Below are positions 14,015 to 22,649 of a stretch of DNA of 35,362 nucleotides, in pieces; the first letter of the stretch is position 1, and every line of letters starts with the position of its first letter. A program made the position numbers and the translations under genes. Below the pieces are notes generated by a model. That model saw nothing but the letters and a program-made list of their open reading frames with translations, did not search any database and had not been told where the DNA came from. The stretch is from Lachnospiraceae bacterium (GTDB lineage Bacteria; Bacillota; Clostridia; Lachnospirales; Lachnospiraceae), in contig CAJTAL010000046.1 of assembly GCA_910574285.1 (NCBI GenBank), forward strand, positions 1 to 35,362, given 5' to 3'.

Positions 14015-14893
14015 ATGAAAGAGATGGAAGCAAAGACAGAAAACAGATATGAGTACAGAAAACCACAGGAAAAGAGGAAACAGATGATAGCACCGGATTT
14101 ATTTGAATTTGCATATGTACCGGATTGGTACGGACATTTAGCGGAACTGGAGAGATTGGCATTGCCGGAATCATGGAAGTTCCGAAAGCCGAGCCGGGAA
14201 ACAAAGAATGCAGACACCCCCATTTTAGAACGTTACATACATACAATTTTTCGCAAGCAGGTTATTGACTTTAATTCAGAAAGTGATCCAAGAAAAGCAG
14301 ACAGTATTTTTCATTTGGAAAACGAATGTGTCTGCTTCCATACTGGATTATACACACCTCAGTACAAGGGGATTTATGGTTATTTTGAAAGAAACAATTT
14401 TTCGGATTCTTTAAGAGATTGGTATTTTAGAGGTTTTTGTGATGAACTGTCTCCAAAGTTAAGATACATCGAGCCATTACCACAAAAGCCCGTCTATCAT
14501 ATGGCGCAGAGTGGCATTAACTTTAATCCAGAGTGGCCTATAAGAGTAAACGTAAATCACATATTGGGAGATGAAGAGAACCTGGAGCGTATTCCGGCTA
14601 AAATTCGGAAGGTGAAGAATCTGCCGCTATTGTTTGAAACAGCAGTAGAACTTGGGAAAAGGAAGTCGGTAATTGAACCGGGGCTTGTAGTCCCACAGGG
14701 ATATCAGGGGAGAGTGCAGTATCTTCTTCCAGTTTATCTGACGAATATGCAGAAACCTGACCTTGCCATGACACTGACGGTTATGGATGGGTACTATTTG
14801 GGTAATACCTGTCTGACGTTGGAGATGGCATATTTGAATGCGAGAGTAGTTGCAAGGCCAATGGCTCCGTGGCTTACGGAACTCGTAAAATAG
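14015..14893 (+). CDS. DUF3825 domain protein
   Basis: The 292-residue cytoplasmic protein matches the family called DUF3825 from memory: CFHTGLYTPQYKGIYGYFER, WYFRGFCDE, INFNPEWPIRVNVNHILGDE, NLPLLFETAVELGKRK, QYLLPVYLTNMQKPDLAMTL and MDGYYLGNTCLTLEMAYLNA are all recognisable blocks. The biochemical role of the family is unknown; some relatives occur beside mobile elements or RNA-binding domains. The N-terminal 40 residues are charged and look like an added tail. Of the two ATGs (14012, 14015) I prefer 14015, because AGGAGG at 14003-14008 is then six bases away. It is a single-gene unit between two hairpins. Confidence 0.8.
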   Translation: MKEMEAKTENRYEYRKPQEKRKQMIAPDLFEFAYVPDWYGHLAELERLALPESWKFRKPSRETKNADTPILERYIHTIFRKQVIDFNSESDPRKADSIFHLENECVCFHTGLYTPQYKGIYGYFERNNFSDSLRDWYFRGFCDELSPKLRYIEPLPQKPVYHMAQSGINFNPEWPIRVNVNHILGDEENLERIPAKIRKVKNLPLLFETAVELGKRKSVIEPGLVVPQGYQGRVQYLLPVYLTNMQKPDLAMTLTVMDGYYLGNTCLTLEMAYLNARVVARPMAPWLTELVK

Positions 14894-14926
14894 GAAAACA
14901 GTACATAGAAACATGGATTGAATGGA

Positions 14927-14974
14927 ACACCCGACAAGATGCAATAGCTGAATTGCGCCTTGTCGGGTGTTTTT
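14927..14974 (+). terminator. Intrinsic terminator of the DUF3825 gene
   Basis: ACACCCGACAAG (14927-14938) pairs perfectly with CTTGTCGGGTGT (14959-14970), with an inner GCAAT/ATTGC stem, followed directly by TTTT. It separates the DUF3825 unit from the phage module. Confidence 0.9.
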
Positions 14975-15035
14975 CGCTTAAAGGATGATGGACAGGCTTC
15001 CTCTCTGCTGCTGAAAAAAATCTCAAAAAGTTTTT

Positions 15036-15062
15036 TAAATAGGAAATGAACCTTCCTATTTA
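15036..15062. promoter_or_regulatory. 10-bp palindrome upstream of the phage module, probable operator
   Basis: TAAATAGGAA (15036-15045) and TTCCTATTTA (15053-15062) form a perfect dyad with a 7-base spacer, 45 bases before the first gene of the module. Such spacing fits a repressor dimer site. No clear promoter hexamers could be set; an A/T-rich run precedes it. Confidence 0.5.
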
Positions 15063-15106
15063 ACTCTTATGATGATGCCACAAAGCAGAGGAAAGGAGGT
15101 GGGCAA

Positions 15107-15445
15107 GTGTTGAAAGCGAATGAACGCAGGCAGAAGATATTGGAAATTCTGTGTGTGCGCCGTCAGGAAACGATGGAAAATCTGGCACAGGAATTCAATG
15201 TTACAACTCGTACAATTCGGAGTGATATTGAAGAATTGACACTTGCCCACCCGATTGAAACCGTGCGTGGCAGATATGGTGGAGGCGTCAGGGTTGCAGA
15301 TGGCTATTATCTTGGACGTAAGTATTTAAAACCAGATCAGCAGGAACTGTTGAAGCGGCTTTCAGAAAATTTAACAGGCGAAGACCTCGCTACGATGAAC
15401 AGTATCCTTTCCGAATTTGCTTTGACAAAAAGGGCAGAGAAATAA
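15107..15445 (+). CDS. DeoR-type HTH regulator of the phage module
   Basis: The 112-residue protein has an N-terminal winged helix of the DeoR/HTH_11 type (about 4-58): ANERRQKILEILCVRRQETM, then ENLAQEFNVTTRTIRSDIEE. The C-terminal part is short, without a sugar-binding domain, as in small phage-module regulators. GTG at 15107 has AAGGAGGT six bases upstream. It is the first gene behind the palindrome at 15036 and probably controls it; that link is inference from position. Confidence 0.75.
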   Translation: MLKANERRQKILEILCVRRQETMENLAQEFNVTTRTIRSDIEELTLAHPIETVRGRYGGGVRVADGYYLGRKYLKPDQQELLKRLSENLTGEDLATMNSILSEFALTKRAEK

Positions 15446-15475
15446 GTCCTGTCTGAAAGATGGAGGTGAAAGGAT

Positions 15476-15814
15476 TTGGAAAGGGTGTTTATCTGCAGTC
15501 CGTTCCGGGGAGCGGAAGAAAAGAATGTGGAGCTTGCCAGAAAATATGCCAGATTTGCTTATGAAAAAGGCTGTCTTCCGGTAGTGCCTCATTTGTATTT
15601 TCCACAGTTCCTAAAGGAAAGTGATGTTCAGGAACGGATGGCAGGGATTCAGTTTGGACTTTCATTGTTGAAAGAGTGCCGGGAAGTATGGGTATTTGGA
15701 GAAGTGATGAGTGAAGGCATGTGTATAGAGATTGCGGAAGCTGACCATGCAGGAATTCCCATCCGGTATTTCACAAAGCAAAACGGAGAATTTGTGGAAA
15801 GGAGCAGTTTATGA
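15476..15814 (+). CDS. DUF4406-like protein with nucleoside 2-deoxyribosyltransferase fold
   Basis: The 112-residue product begins MERVFICSPFRG, has a helix with NVELARKYARFAYEKG, the strand LPVVPHLYFPQFL and the strand VWVFGEVMSEGMCIEIAEAD followed by GIPIRYF. This is the pattern of the small DUF4406/DUF7768 group within the nucleoside 2-deoxyribosyltransferase-like fold, in which E in the SEGM.IEI segment would be catalytic. In phages such proteins may change the nucleotide pool or modify host nucleotides; this is inference. The start is TTG at 15476 with GGAGGTG upstream. Its stop overlaps the next ATG by four bases. Confidence 0.75.
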   Translation: MERVFICSPFRGAEEKNVELARKYARFAYEKGCLPVVPHLYFPQFLKESDVQERMAGIQFGLSLLKECREVWVFGEVMSEGMCIEIAEADHAGIPIRYFTKQNGEFVERSSL

Positions 15815-16143
15815 GCGAGGAATTGTTGAAAATTGCAGATGGTCTTTTGGCGGTTTCGGAAGGAGTCCGTGCCCTCGCAGGAAAGGCACATTCATGTAAT
15901 TGTAGTAAAAATCAGGAAGAAGGACGAGGGCAGAAGGATGAAGAAAGCGGAAATGAGAAGAGTCAGGAGAAACAAGAGAATGCCGTTACCATTGAACAGG
16001 TCCGTGCGGTCATGGCATCCAAATCGCAGGATGGAAAAACGCAGCAGGTCAAAGCACTGATTCAAAAGTATGGGGCAGATAAGTTATCCGGGGTACAGCC
16101 GGAGAAATATGCAGATTTGCTTCGTGATGCAAAGGCTCTTTAA
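15811..16143 (+). CDS. Small charged phage-module protein
   Basis: The 110-residue protein has a short helical N terminus (MSEELLKIADGLLAVSEGVR), a CNC motif near residue 29-31, a Lys/Glu-rich unstructured stretch (33-58) and a conserved-looking C terminus ITIEQVRAVMASKS-like followed by QQVKALIQKYGADKLSGV. The tail resembles the C-terminal piece seen in proteins that phage annotations call rrp5-like; no function can be given. It overlaps both neighbours (ATGA upstream, TAATG downstream), so it is translated with them. Confidence 0.6.
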   Translation: MSEELLKIADGLLAVSEGVRALAGKAHSCNCSKNQEEGRGQKDEESGNEKSQEKQENAVTIEQVRAVMASKSQDGKTQQVKALIQKYGADKLSGVQPEKYADLLRDAKAL

Positions 16144-17273
16144 TGGGACAGCATGCGATATTATCCGCATCTGCCTCCAAACGATGGATGAACTGTACCC
16201 CATCTGCATTGTTGGAGAAGCAGTTTGCGGACGAGGAAAGTATCTACGCAGCGGAGGGAACTGCTGCCCATGCTCTTGCAGAGCATAAGTTGAAACGGTT
16301 TCTTAAGAAGCGTTCCAAACGTCCGGTATCTGATTATGACTGTGATGAGATGGAAGAATGCACAGATGATTATGTGTCCTTTGCGATGGAGCAGATTGAA
16401 AAGGCGAAACAGTCATGCAGTGATCCGGTAGTGATGATTGAACAGAGACTGGACTTTTCCAGATGGGTGCCGGAAGGATTCGGTACCGGAGATTTGGTCA
16501 TCGTAGCTGATGATACTTTATACATTGTGGATTTGAAGTACGGAAAGGGTATTGCTGTATCTGCAGAATGGAATCCACAGATGCTTTTATATTCTTTGGG
16601 AGCATTGGAACTGTTCGATTCCCTGTATGACATTGAAAAGGTCAACATGACCATCCACCAGCCGAGACTGGAAAATGTCAGCAACTTTGAAATTACGGTT
16701 CATGACCTCATGGAATGGGCAGAGCAGGAGTTGATGCCGAAGGCAGAGATGGCAGCCAAAGGCGAAGGAGAGTTTGCAGTTGGAGATTGGTGTCGTTTCT
16801 GTAAAGCGAAAAATACCTGCCGTGCCAGAGCAGAAGAATATTTGCGATTGGCACGAATGGAGTTTAAACCACCGGAACTTTTATCAGAGGAAGAAATCGC
16901 AGAGGTTTTGAAGGTGGCGGATGAACTTGCCAAGTGGTCTGCAGATGTTTATGCCTATGCACAGGATGAAGCGATTACACACGGAAGGGTATGGAACGGA
17001 TTCAAACTGGTAGAAGGCAGAAGTAACCGTAAATATGTCAACGAAGAGGAAGTGGCTGATGTTGCAAAAGCAGCCGGATATGAGGACATTTACAAGAAGT
17101 CTCTGATTGGTATTACGGAAATGGAGAAGCTGATGGGCAAAAAAGATTTTCAGAAGATACTGGGCAGTCTGGTGTATAAGCCGCAGGGCAAAATTACCTT
17201 GGTACCGGAATCCGATAAGAGACCACCAATTCAAACAGAAACCGCTGAGGCGGATTTTAAGGAGGATGAATAA
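16143..17273 (+). CDS. DUF2800 protein, PD-(D/E)XK nuclease-like
   Basis: The 376-residue protein is a typical member of the DUF2800 family of phage replication modules, related to Cas4/RecB-type nucleases. The sequence shows HAILSASASKRWMNCTPSA at the start, EGTAAHALAEHKL, the acidic core GFGTGDLVIVADDTLYIVDL with KYGKG (a D-x-K nuclease motif), and QMLLYSLGAL. C-terminal cysteines around 213-223 (WCRFCKAKNTC) could hold an iron-sulphur or zinc site, as in Cas4. It would trim or resect DNA ends during recombination or replication. It lies before the DUF2815 SSB-like gene, which fits a recombination pair. Confidence 0.85.
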   Translation: MGQHAILSASASKRWMNCTPSALLEKQFADEESIYAAEGTAAHALAEHKLKRFLKKRSKRPVSDYDCDEMEECTDDYVSFAMEQIEKAKQSCSDPVVMIEQRLDFSRWVPEGFGTGDLVIVADDTLYIVDLKYGKGIAVSAEWNPQMLLYSLGALELFDSLYDIEKVNMTIHQPRLENVSNFEITVHDLMEWAEQELMPKAEMAAKGEGEFAVGDWCRFCKAKNTCRARAEEYLRLARMEFKPPELLSEEEIAEVLKVADELAKWSADVYAYAQDEAITHGRVWNGFKLVEGRSNRKYVNEEEVADVAKAAGYEDIYKKSLIGITEMEKLMGKKDFQKILGSLVYKPQGKITLVPESDKRPPIQTETAEADFKEDE

Positions 17274-17816
17274 ATGAGCAAAAATGAAACACCGACCAAA
17301 GTAATCGTACCGTGCAGATTTTCTTATCTGCATTGTTGGGAGCCGGAAGCAATCAATGGCGGCGAGCCGAAGTACAGCGTGTCTGCCATTATCCCGAAGT
17401 CTGATAAGGAAACCATTAAAAAGATTCAGGCAGCGGTGGAAGCTGCAAAGCAAGAATCTTTGTCAAAGTGGGGTGGCAAGATTCCACCGAATCTGAAGCT
17501 TCCTTTGCGTGATGGTGACATTGACAGACCGGAGGATGAAGCATACAAAGGCTGTTATTTCTTTAATGCCAACAGCAGACAGGCACCACAGGTGGTTGAT
17601 AAGCAGGTACAGCCAATCCTGGATCAGACAGAAGTGTATTCCGGCTGTTACGGAAGAATCAGTGTAAACTTCTATGGCTACAACAGCAATGGCAACCGTG
17701 GTGTGGCAGCAGGACTTGGAAACATCCAGAAGTTGAAAGACGGAGAGGCACTCAGCAGCCGTACCAATGCAGAGGATGATTTTGAAGCAGTAGAGGATGA
17801 AGATTTCCTCGGCTAA
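17274..17816 (+). CDS. DUF2815 single-strand DNA-binding-like protein
   Basis: The 180-residue protein matches DUF2815, a phage family considered functionally close to single-strand DNA-binding proteins. Visible blocks are PCRFSYLHCWEPEAINGGEP, KYSVSAIIPKSD, RPEDEAYKGCYFFNANSRQA, PQVVDKQVQPI and YSGCYGRISVNFYGYNS, with an acidic C-terminal tail (DDFEAVEDEDFLG) of the kind SSBs use to recruit partners. AAGGAGG precedes the ATG by seven bases. It is between the DUF2800 nuclease and the polymerase and probably coats DNA for both. Confidence 0.85.
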   Translation: MSKNETPTKVIVPCRFSYLHCWEPEAINGGEPKYSVSAIIPKSDKETIKKIQAAVEAAKQESLSKWGGKIPPNLKLPLRDGDIDRPEDEAYKGCYFFNANSRQAPQVVDKQVQPILDQTEVYSGCYGRISVNFYGYNSNGNRGVAAGLGNIQKLKDGEALSSRTNAEDDFEAVEDEDFLG

Positions 17817-17822
17817 TGATAA

Positions 17823-17840
17823 GGGCGGTGTATGCCGCCC
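17823..17840. other. GC-rich hairpin between DUF2815 and NUMOD4 genes
   Basis: GGGCGG (17823-17828) pairs with CCGCCC (17835-17840) around a 6-base loop, directly behind the DUF2815 stop. There is no T-run, so it is more likely a partial attenuator or RNA-stability hairpin than a terminator. Confidence 0.5.
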
Positions 17841-17861
17841 GTACATAGAGGAGTTGTTTTG

Positions 17862-18125
17862 ATGAAAGAGACATGGACAGATATTCCCGGACTGGAAGGG
17901 AAATACCAGATCAGCAATATGGGGAGATACAAAAGGCTGTCCCGGTATATTCAGGGGAGAAGACTGCCAGAGGAGATTCTTCCTCTGAATCAGAGTCAGG
18001 TAAGGGAAGTCAAGGAAAGGCTCGGAAAAAAAGAACATGTATATGATATTGCTGACAGCATGGGGATTTCCAGAAAGACCGTCAGCAAGATTAAATCGGG
18101 AAGGAGTTACGCATGGGCGAAGTAG
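17862..18125 (+). CDS. NUMOD4/HTH domain protein
   Basis: The 87-residue product starts with a NUMOD4 motif (WTDIPGLEGKYQISNMGRYK), a DNA-recognition module known from homing endonucleases, and ends with a helix-turn-helix (VYDIADSMGISRKTVSKIKSGR). The catalytic HNH or GIY part of a homing enzyme is missing. It could be a regulator or the remains of one. ATG at 17862 has GAGG ten bases upstream; an earlier ATG at 17832 lies in the hairpin. Its 3' end overlaps the polymerase gene by 13 bases. Confidence 0.7.
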   Translation: MKETWTDIPGLEGKYQISNMGRYKRLSRYIQGRRLPEEILPLNQSQVREVKERLGKKEHVYDIADSMGISRKTVSKIKSGRSYAWAK

Positions 18126-20065
18126 GATATAAAACACTGGCAATTGATATAGAGACCTTTTCCGATGTGGACTTAATCAAATGCGGGGTATATGCCTATG
18201 CGGACAGCCCTGCATTTGAAATCCTGCTATTTGCATACAGCTTTGATGATGAAGAAACAAAGATTATTGATTTGGCACAGGGGGAGCAGCTGACGGAAGA
18301 AATAAAAAATGCCCTGTCTGATGTGGGAATCATTAAGACAGCGTTCAATGCTAATTTTGAGCGGACCTGTCTTTCAAAATATATGGGAGTCCGTTTATCT
18401 CCCGAATCGTGGGTTTGTACTGCAGTACAGTCGGCTATGCTTGCCCTTCCGCTTTCTTTGGAGGGTGTTGGGGCGGTTCTGGGGCTTTCTGAGCAAAAGC
18501 TGAAGGAAGGTAAGGAATTAATCCGCTATTTTTGTGTGCCTTGCAAACCGACCAAAACAAACGGTGGCAGGAGTAGGAACCTTCCATGCCATGCACCAGA
18601 AAAATGGGAACAGTTCAAGACGTACTGCATCCGTGACGTGGATGTGGAAAAAGGTATCCGGCAAAAACTGCATAAGTTTCCGATACCGGAGTCTGAGATG
18701 GTATTTTACCGTTTGGATCAGGAAATTAACGACAGGGGAGTTTTAGTTGATAGGGAATTGGTAGAACAGTCGATTACCTGTGACCTGTTACATAAAGACA
18801 TTGTGACGAACCGTGCCTATGAGGTAACGGGGCTTGAAAATCCAAATTCCGTATCGCAGTTGAAAGGATGGCTTTCAGAACGTGGAGTGGAAATCGACAG
18901 CCTATCCAAAGGAGCAGTTGCGGAGCTGATTGAGGATGCGGATGGGGAAGTGCTGGAGGCTTTAAAACTCCGGCTTCTCATGGCGAAAACATCGGTAAAG
19001 AAGTATGAAGCGATTGAACGGTCAGTGTGTTCGGACGGAAGGGTACATGGATTGCTGCAGTTCTATGGAGCAAATCGTACCGGCCGGTGGGCAGGAAGAC
19101 TGGTGCAGGTACAGAACCTTCCTCAGAATCATATCAGTGACTTGGAACTAGCACGTAGTCTTGTCAGAAGAGGGCAGTTCGAGGAATTGGAATTATTCTA
19201 CGAATCCACACCAAATGTACTGTCTGAATTAATCCGTACTGCATTTATTCCAAAAGAGGGATGCAGGTTTATTGTTGCTGACTTTTCTGCTATTGAAGCG
19301 AGGGTGCTGGCATGGTTATCTGGGGAACAGTGGAGACTGGATGTATTTGCTACACACGGAAAAATATATGAGGCTTCGGCATCTGCCATGTTTAGTGTTC
19401 CAATAGAGGAAATTACAAAAGGATCTCCACTGCGACAAAAGGGAAAGATTGCGGAACTGGCTCTCGGATACGGAGGAGCAGTAGGGGCATTGACTTCAAT
19501 GGGAGCCTTGGCAATGGGACTTAGTGAAGAGGAACTGCCGGGACTGGTATCTACATGGAGAAATGCAAATCCGCATATTACACAGTTTTGGTGGGATGTA
19601 GATGAAGCAGCCATGAGGGCAGTCCGTGAAAGGAAAGAAACACAGGTCGGACTGATTCGTTTTCAGTATGCTTCCGGTATTTTGTTTGCCATGCTCCCGT
19701 CCGGAAGGAAACTTGCCTATGTAAAACCGAGAATGGGTGTCAACAAATATGGCAGGGATGGACTGACTTATGAAGGTGTGGGAGAAAACAAGAAATGGGA
19801 AAGGATGGATACTTACGGGCCAAAGCTAGTGGAGAATATCGTGCAAGGTACCAGCAGAGATATTCTGGCAGAAGCCATGATGCGCTTGAATAAAGCAGGA
19901 TTCTCCATTGTATTTCATGTACACGATGAAGCGGTATTGGAAGTGCCAGAAGGAAAATCGTCTGTAGAAGAGGTGTGCCGGATTATGGCAGAGCCGCCTT
20001 CCTGGGTACACGGGCTTCCGCTTCGTGCCGATGGCTACGAGTGCCAATTTTATAAAAAGGATTAG
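18113..20065 (+). CDS. Phage-type family A DNA polymerase
   Basis: The 650-residue enzyme would copy the element's DNA. The N-terminal 3'-5' exonuclease domain shows D12-I-E14 (Exo I) and FNANFERTCL (Exo II); C-terminal polymerase motifs are complete: motif A VADFSAIEAR with D390, motif B RQKGKIAELALGYGG, and motif C H604-D605-E606. There is no 5'-3' exonuclease domain, as usual in phage relatives. Length and domain order are normal for the clostridial phage group. The start is inside the preceding gene and AAGGAG is near (18098-18103). It forms with VapE, SNF2 helicase and VRR-NUC a replication set. Confidence 0.93.
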   Translation: MGEVGYKTLAIDIETFSDVDLIKCGVYAYADSPAFEILLFAYSFDDEETKIIDLAQGEQLTEEIKNALSDVGIIKTAFNANFERTCLSKYMGVRLSPESWVCTAVQSAMLALPLSLEGVGAVLGLSEQKLKEGKELIRYFCVPCKPTKTNGGRSRNLPCHAPEKWEQFKTYCIRDVDVEKGIRQKLHKFPIPESEMVFYRLDQEINDRGVLVDRELVEQSITCDLLHKDIVTNRAYEVTGLENPNSVSQLKGWLSERGVEIDSLSKGAVAELIEDADGEVLEALKLRLLMAKTSVKKYEAIERSVCSDGRVHGLLQFYGANRTGRWAGRLVQVQNLPQNHISDLELARSLVRRGQFEELELFYESTPNVLSELIRTAFIPKEGCRFIVADFSAIEARVLAWLSGEQWRLDVFATHGKIYEASASAMFSVPIEEITKGSPLRQKGKIAELALGYGGAVGALTSMGALAMGLSEEELPGLVSTWRNANPHITQFWWDVDEAAMRAVRERKETQVGLIRFQYASGILFAMLPSGRKLAYVKPRMGVNKYGRDGLTYEGVGENKKWERMDTYGPKLVENIVQGTSRDILAEAMMRLNKAGFSIVFHVHDEAVLEVPEGKSSVEEVCRIMAEPPSWVHGLPLRADGYECQFYKKD

Positions 20066-20078
20066 GAGGAATTGCAGG

Positions 20079-22472
20079 ATGAAACTGTATATTTCAACAG
20101 GAAATTCCCGAATGGAAAAGAAGTGGAATGGACAGGAGATGGAGTTTAGTGTTTTTTTGGAGCGTCTCTCTCATACTGTCCGTACCAGTGAAACGATGGA
20201 ACAGTATCGGAAGATGAGCAAGGCAAAGCAGGATTCCATCAAGGATGTGGGTGGTTTTGTGCTTGGAAAGCTGAAGGGCGGCAGGAGAAAAAAGGCGAAT
20301 GTACTGTTTCGTTCAGGTCTGACACTGGATATGGACTATGCCACAGAGGATATTGCAGAGCAGATAGAGATGTTTTTTGATTTTAGATGCCTGATCTATT
20401 CTACCCATAAACACACACCGGAGAAACCAAGGCTCCGTCTGATTATTCCGTTATCAAGGACCGTATCGCCGGATGAATATGCAGCAGTGGCAAGAAAAGT
20501 GGCAGAGGATATCGGTATGGAGTTGTTTGATGATACAACCTACGAACCAAGCCGCCTCATGTATTGGCCTTCCACCTCTGCAGATGGAGAATTCTTTTTC
20601 CGTGATATTCCGGGAACATTTTTGAATCCGGATTCTGTGTTGGAACGATATGCAGATTGGAGAGATTCTTCTTCATGGCCTGTCAGCAGCAGACAAAAGG
20701 CAGTTGTCAGCAGGGAGATGAAGAAACAGGCTGATCCGTTGTCGAAGGAAGGAATCGTAGGTGCATTCTGCCGGACTTATTCGATAGAAGAGGCAATCCG
20801 TATATTTCTGCCGGATGTGTATCAGGAAAGCATGATGCCGGAGCGATTTGATTATATTCCGGCAGACTCACAGGCAGGTGTGGTGATTTATGAAGGGAAG
20901 TTTGCGTATTCCCACCATGCCACTGATCCGGCTTGTGGGAAGCTGCTGAATGCATTTGACATTGTCCGCATCCATAAGTTTGGGGAGCAGGATGATAAGG
21001 CAGAGGAAGGAACGGATTTAGGAAAGTTGCCATCCTTTAAGGCTATGAGTGACTTTGCGGTGTCAGATGAACAGGTAAAGATAACATTGGCAAAGGAAAG
21101 GGAGAAGGCAGCAAGTGAGGAATTCGATGTGGATACCGGGGAATGGCAGACCATGCTGGACTTGGACCGTCAGGGAAAAGTAAAAGACACACTTTCCAAT
21201 ATTGCAACGATTATTCGGTTCGATGAGAACCTACAACCTATCGTATTTAATCAGCTGAAGAATGCACTGGATGTCATCGGGGAACTGCCGTGGGTACAGG
21301 TCAAAAAAGGATGGGGTGATGCAGATATTGCCTGTGCGAAGCTGTACTTTGAAAGGGTGTATGGGATTTGGTCACCTACCAAATTCAAAGATGCCCTGCT
21401 TGCAGTAGTGTCTTCCGAAAGGCTTTATCATCCGGTCAAGGAGTATTTTTCCACGTTATCCTGGGATGGATGCAGCAGGATTGACAGTCTGCTGATTGAC
21501 TATATGGGAGCAGAAAATACACCGTATGTCCGTGCAGTTACAAGAAAAACTCTGGTAGCGGCGGTAGCCCGTATTTATGAGCCGGGTATAAAGTTCGATT
21601 CCGTGTTGGTCTTAAACGGTCCGCAAGGGTGTGGTAAGTCCACGTTCTTTGCAAAACTGGGAAAAGAGTGGTATTCGGATTCCCTTACGATTTCTGATAT
21701 GAAGGATGGAAAAACTGCTGCGGAGAAGCTTCAGGGGTATTGGCTTTTGGAATTGGGAGAGCTTGCGGGTATCAAAAAGGTAGATGTGGAAACCGTAAAA
21801 TCTTTTGTTACCCGGACGGATGATAAATACAGGCAGTCATATGGAACAACGGTGGAGAGTCATCCGAGGGAATGTGTGATTGTGGGAAGTACAAACTCAG
21901 AGGGCGGGTTTCTGCGTGATGTTACCGGAAACAGACGCTTTTGGCCTGTGCATGTAACCGGAAAAGGGAAGCATCGTGGATGGGATTTGACTCCTGAGAC
22001 GGTAGACCAGATTTGGGCAGAAGCGATTTCCATTTATAAAGATGGGGAAGAGTTGTATCTGAAAGGCAAGGAAGCAGCAGAGGCTTATATGGCACAGCAG
22101 GAGGCAATGGAGTCTGATGAAAGAGAAGGAATTGTGGAGGATTATCTGGAGCGATTGCTTCCGGCAGACTGGGACACAATGGATTTGTACCAGAGACGTT
22201 CTTATCTTGGTGGCGGAGAGTTTGAAGCAGAAGGAAGAACCGGAACGGTAGTCAGAGAGAGATTCTGTCTGATGGAAGTCTGGTGTGAATGCTTTGGGAA
22301 GGAGCGTCAGAATTTCCGAAAGACAGATTCTTATGAGTTAGAATCCATTATTCAAAAAATTGGTGGCTGGAAGAAGTATGAAGGGAATTCCTCCGGCAAA
22401 ATGCGTATCCCCGGTTATGGTGTACAGAGGGTGTTTGTCAGAGTGAAAAAGGAAACCGCAGGAAACAAATGA
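20079..22472 (+). CDS. VapE-type primase/helicase
   Basis: The 797-residue protein joins an N-terminal archaeo-eukaryotic-primase-like part to a virulence-associated E (VapE) ATPase. In the first part, LTLDMDY (D84, D86), STHKHTPEKPRLRLIIPLS and PSRLMYWPST are the expected primase signatures. In the second, Walker A is G514-PQGCGKST, Walker B is likely WLLELGEL, and SFVTRTDDKYRQSYG plus VGSTNS and RRFWPV are the sensor segments of this helicase group. It would prime and unwind DNA at the element's origin. ATG 20079 is nine bases from AGGAGG; an earlier in-frame ATG at 20025 lies inside the polymerase gene. Total length is typical. Confidence 0.88.
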   Translation: MKLYISTGNSRMEKKWNGQEMEFSVFLERLSHTVRTSETMEQYRKMSKAKQDSIKDVGGFVLGKLKGGRRKKANVLFRSGLTLDMDYATEDIAEQIEMFFDFRCLIYSTHKHTPEKPRLRLIIPLSRTVSPDEYAAVARKVAEDIGMELFDDTTYEPSRLMYWPSTSADGEFFFRDIPGTFLNPDSVLERYADWRDSSSWPVSSRQKAVVSREMKKQADPLSKEGIVGAFCRTYSIEEAIRIFLPDVYQESMMPERFDYIPADSQAGVVIYEGKFAYSHHATDPACGKLLNAFDIVRIHKFGEQDDKAEEGTDLGKLPSFKAMSDFAVSDEQVKITLAKEREKAASEEFDVDTGEWQTMLDLDRQGKVKDTLSNIATIIRFDENLQPIVFNQLKNALDVIGELPWVQVKKGWGDADIACAKLYFERVYGIWSPTKFKDALLAVVSSERLYHPVKEYFSTLSWDGCSRIDSLLIDYMGAENTPYVRAVTRKTLVAAVARIYEPGIKFDSVLVLNGPQGCGKSTFFAKLGKEWYSDSLTISDMKDGKTAAEKLQGYWLLELGELAGIKKVDVETVKSFVTRTDDKYRQSYGTTVESHPRECVIVGSTNSEGGFLRDVTGNRRFWPVHVTGKGKHRGWDLTPETVDQIWAEAISIYKDGEELYLKGKEAAEAYMAQQEAMESDEREGIVEDYLERLLPADWDTMDLYQRRSYLGGGEFEAEGRTGTVVRERFCLMEVWCECFGKERQNFRKTDSYELESIIQKIGGWKKYEGNSSGKMRIPGYGVQRVFVRVKKETAGNK

Positions 22473-22649
22473 TGGGTTTCCGTGTGTGAGTGGTAAGACG
22501 ATAGGCAACAGATGTTGGAAACAGCCATGAAGTCAGCAGACAAAAGGGCTGTGTCGGTGCTGTTTCCAATGTTTCCACTTATATTTAATAAATGAAAATA
22601 AGTATAAGAGGACACGGATACACCCGTATATACGCATATGGGAGAATAG
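22473..22649 (+). other. Intergenic region with GGAAAC inverted repeats, possible origin
   Basis: In the only large gap of the module, TTGGAAACAGC (22515-22525) is the exact reverse complement of 22559-22569, and further GGAAAC or GTTTCC units occur at the end of VapE (22461) and at 22570. An AT-rich stretch (22578-22603) follows. An origin of replication or a regulatory leader for the genes downstream is plausible. Confidence 0.4.
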
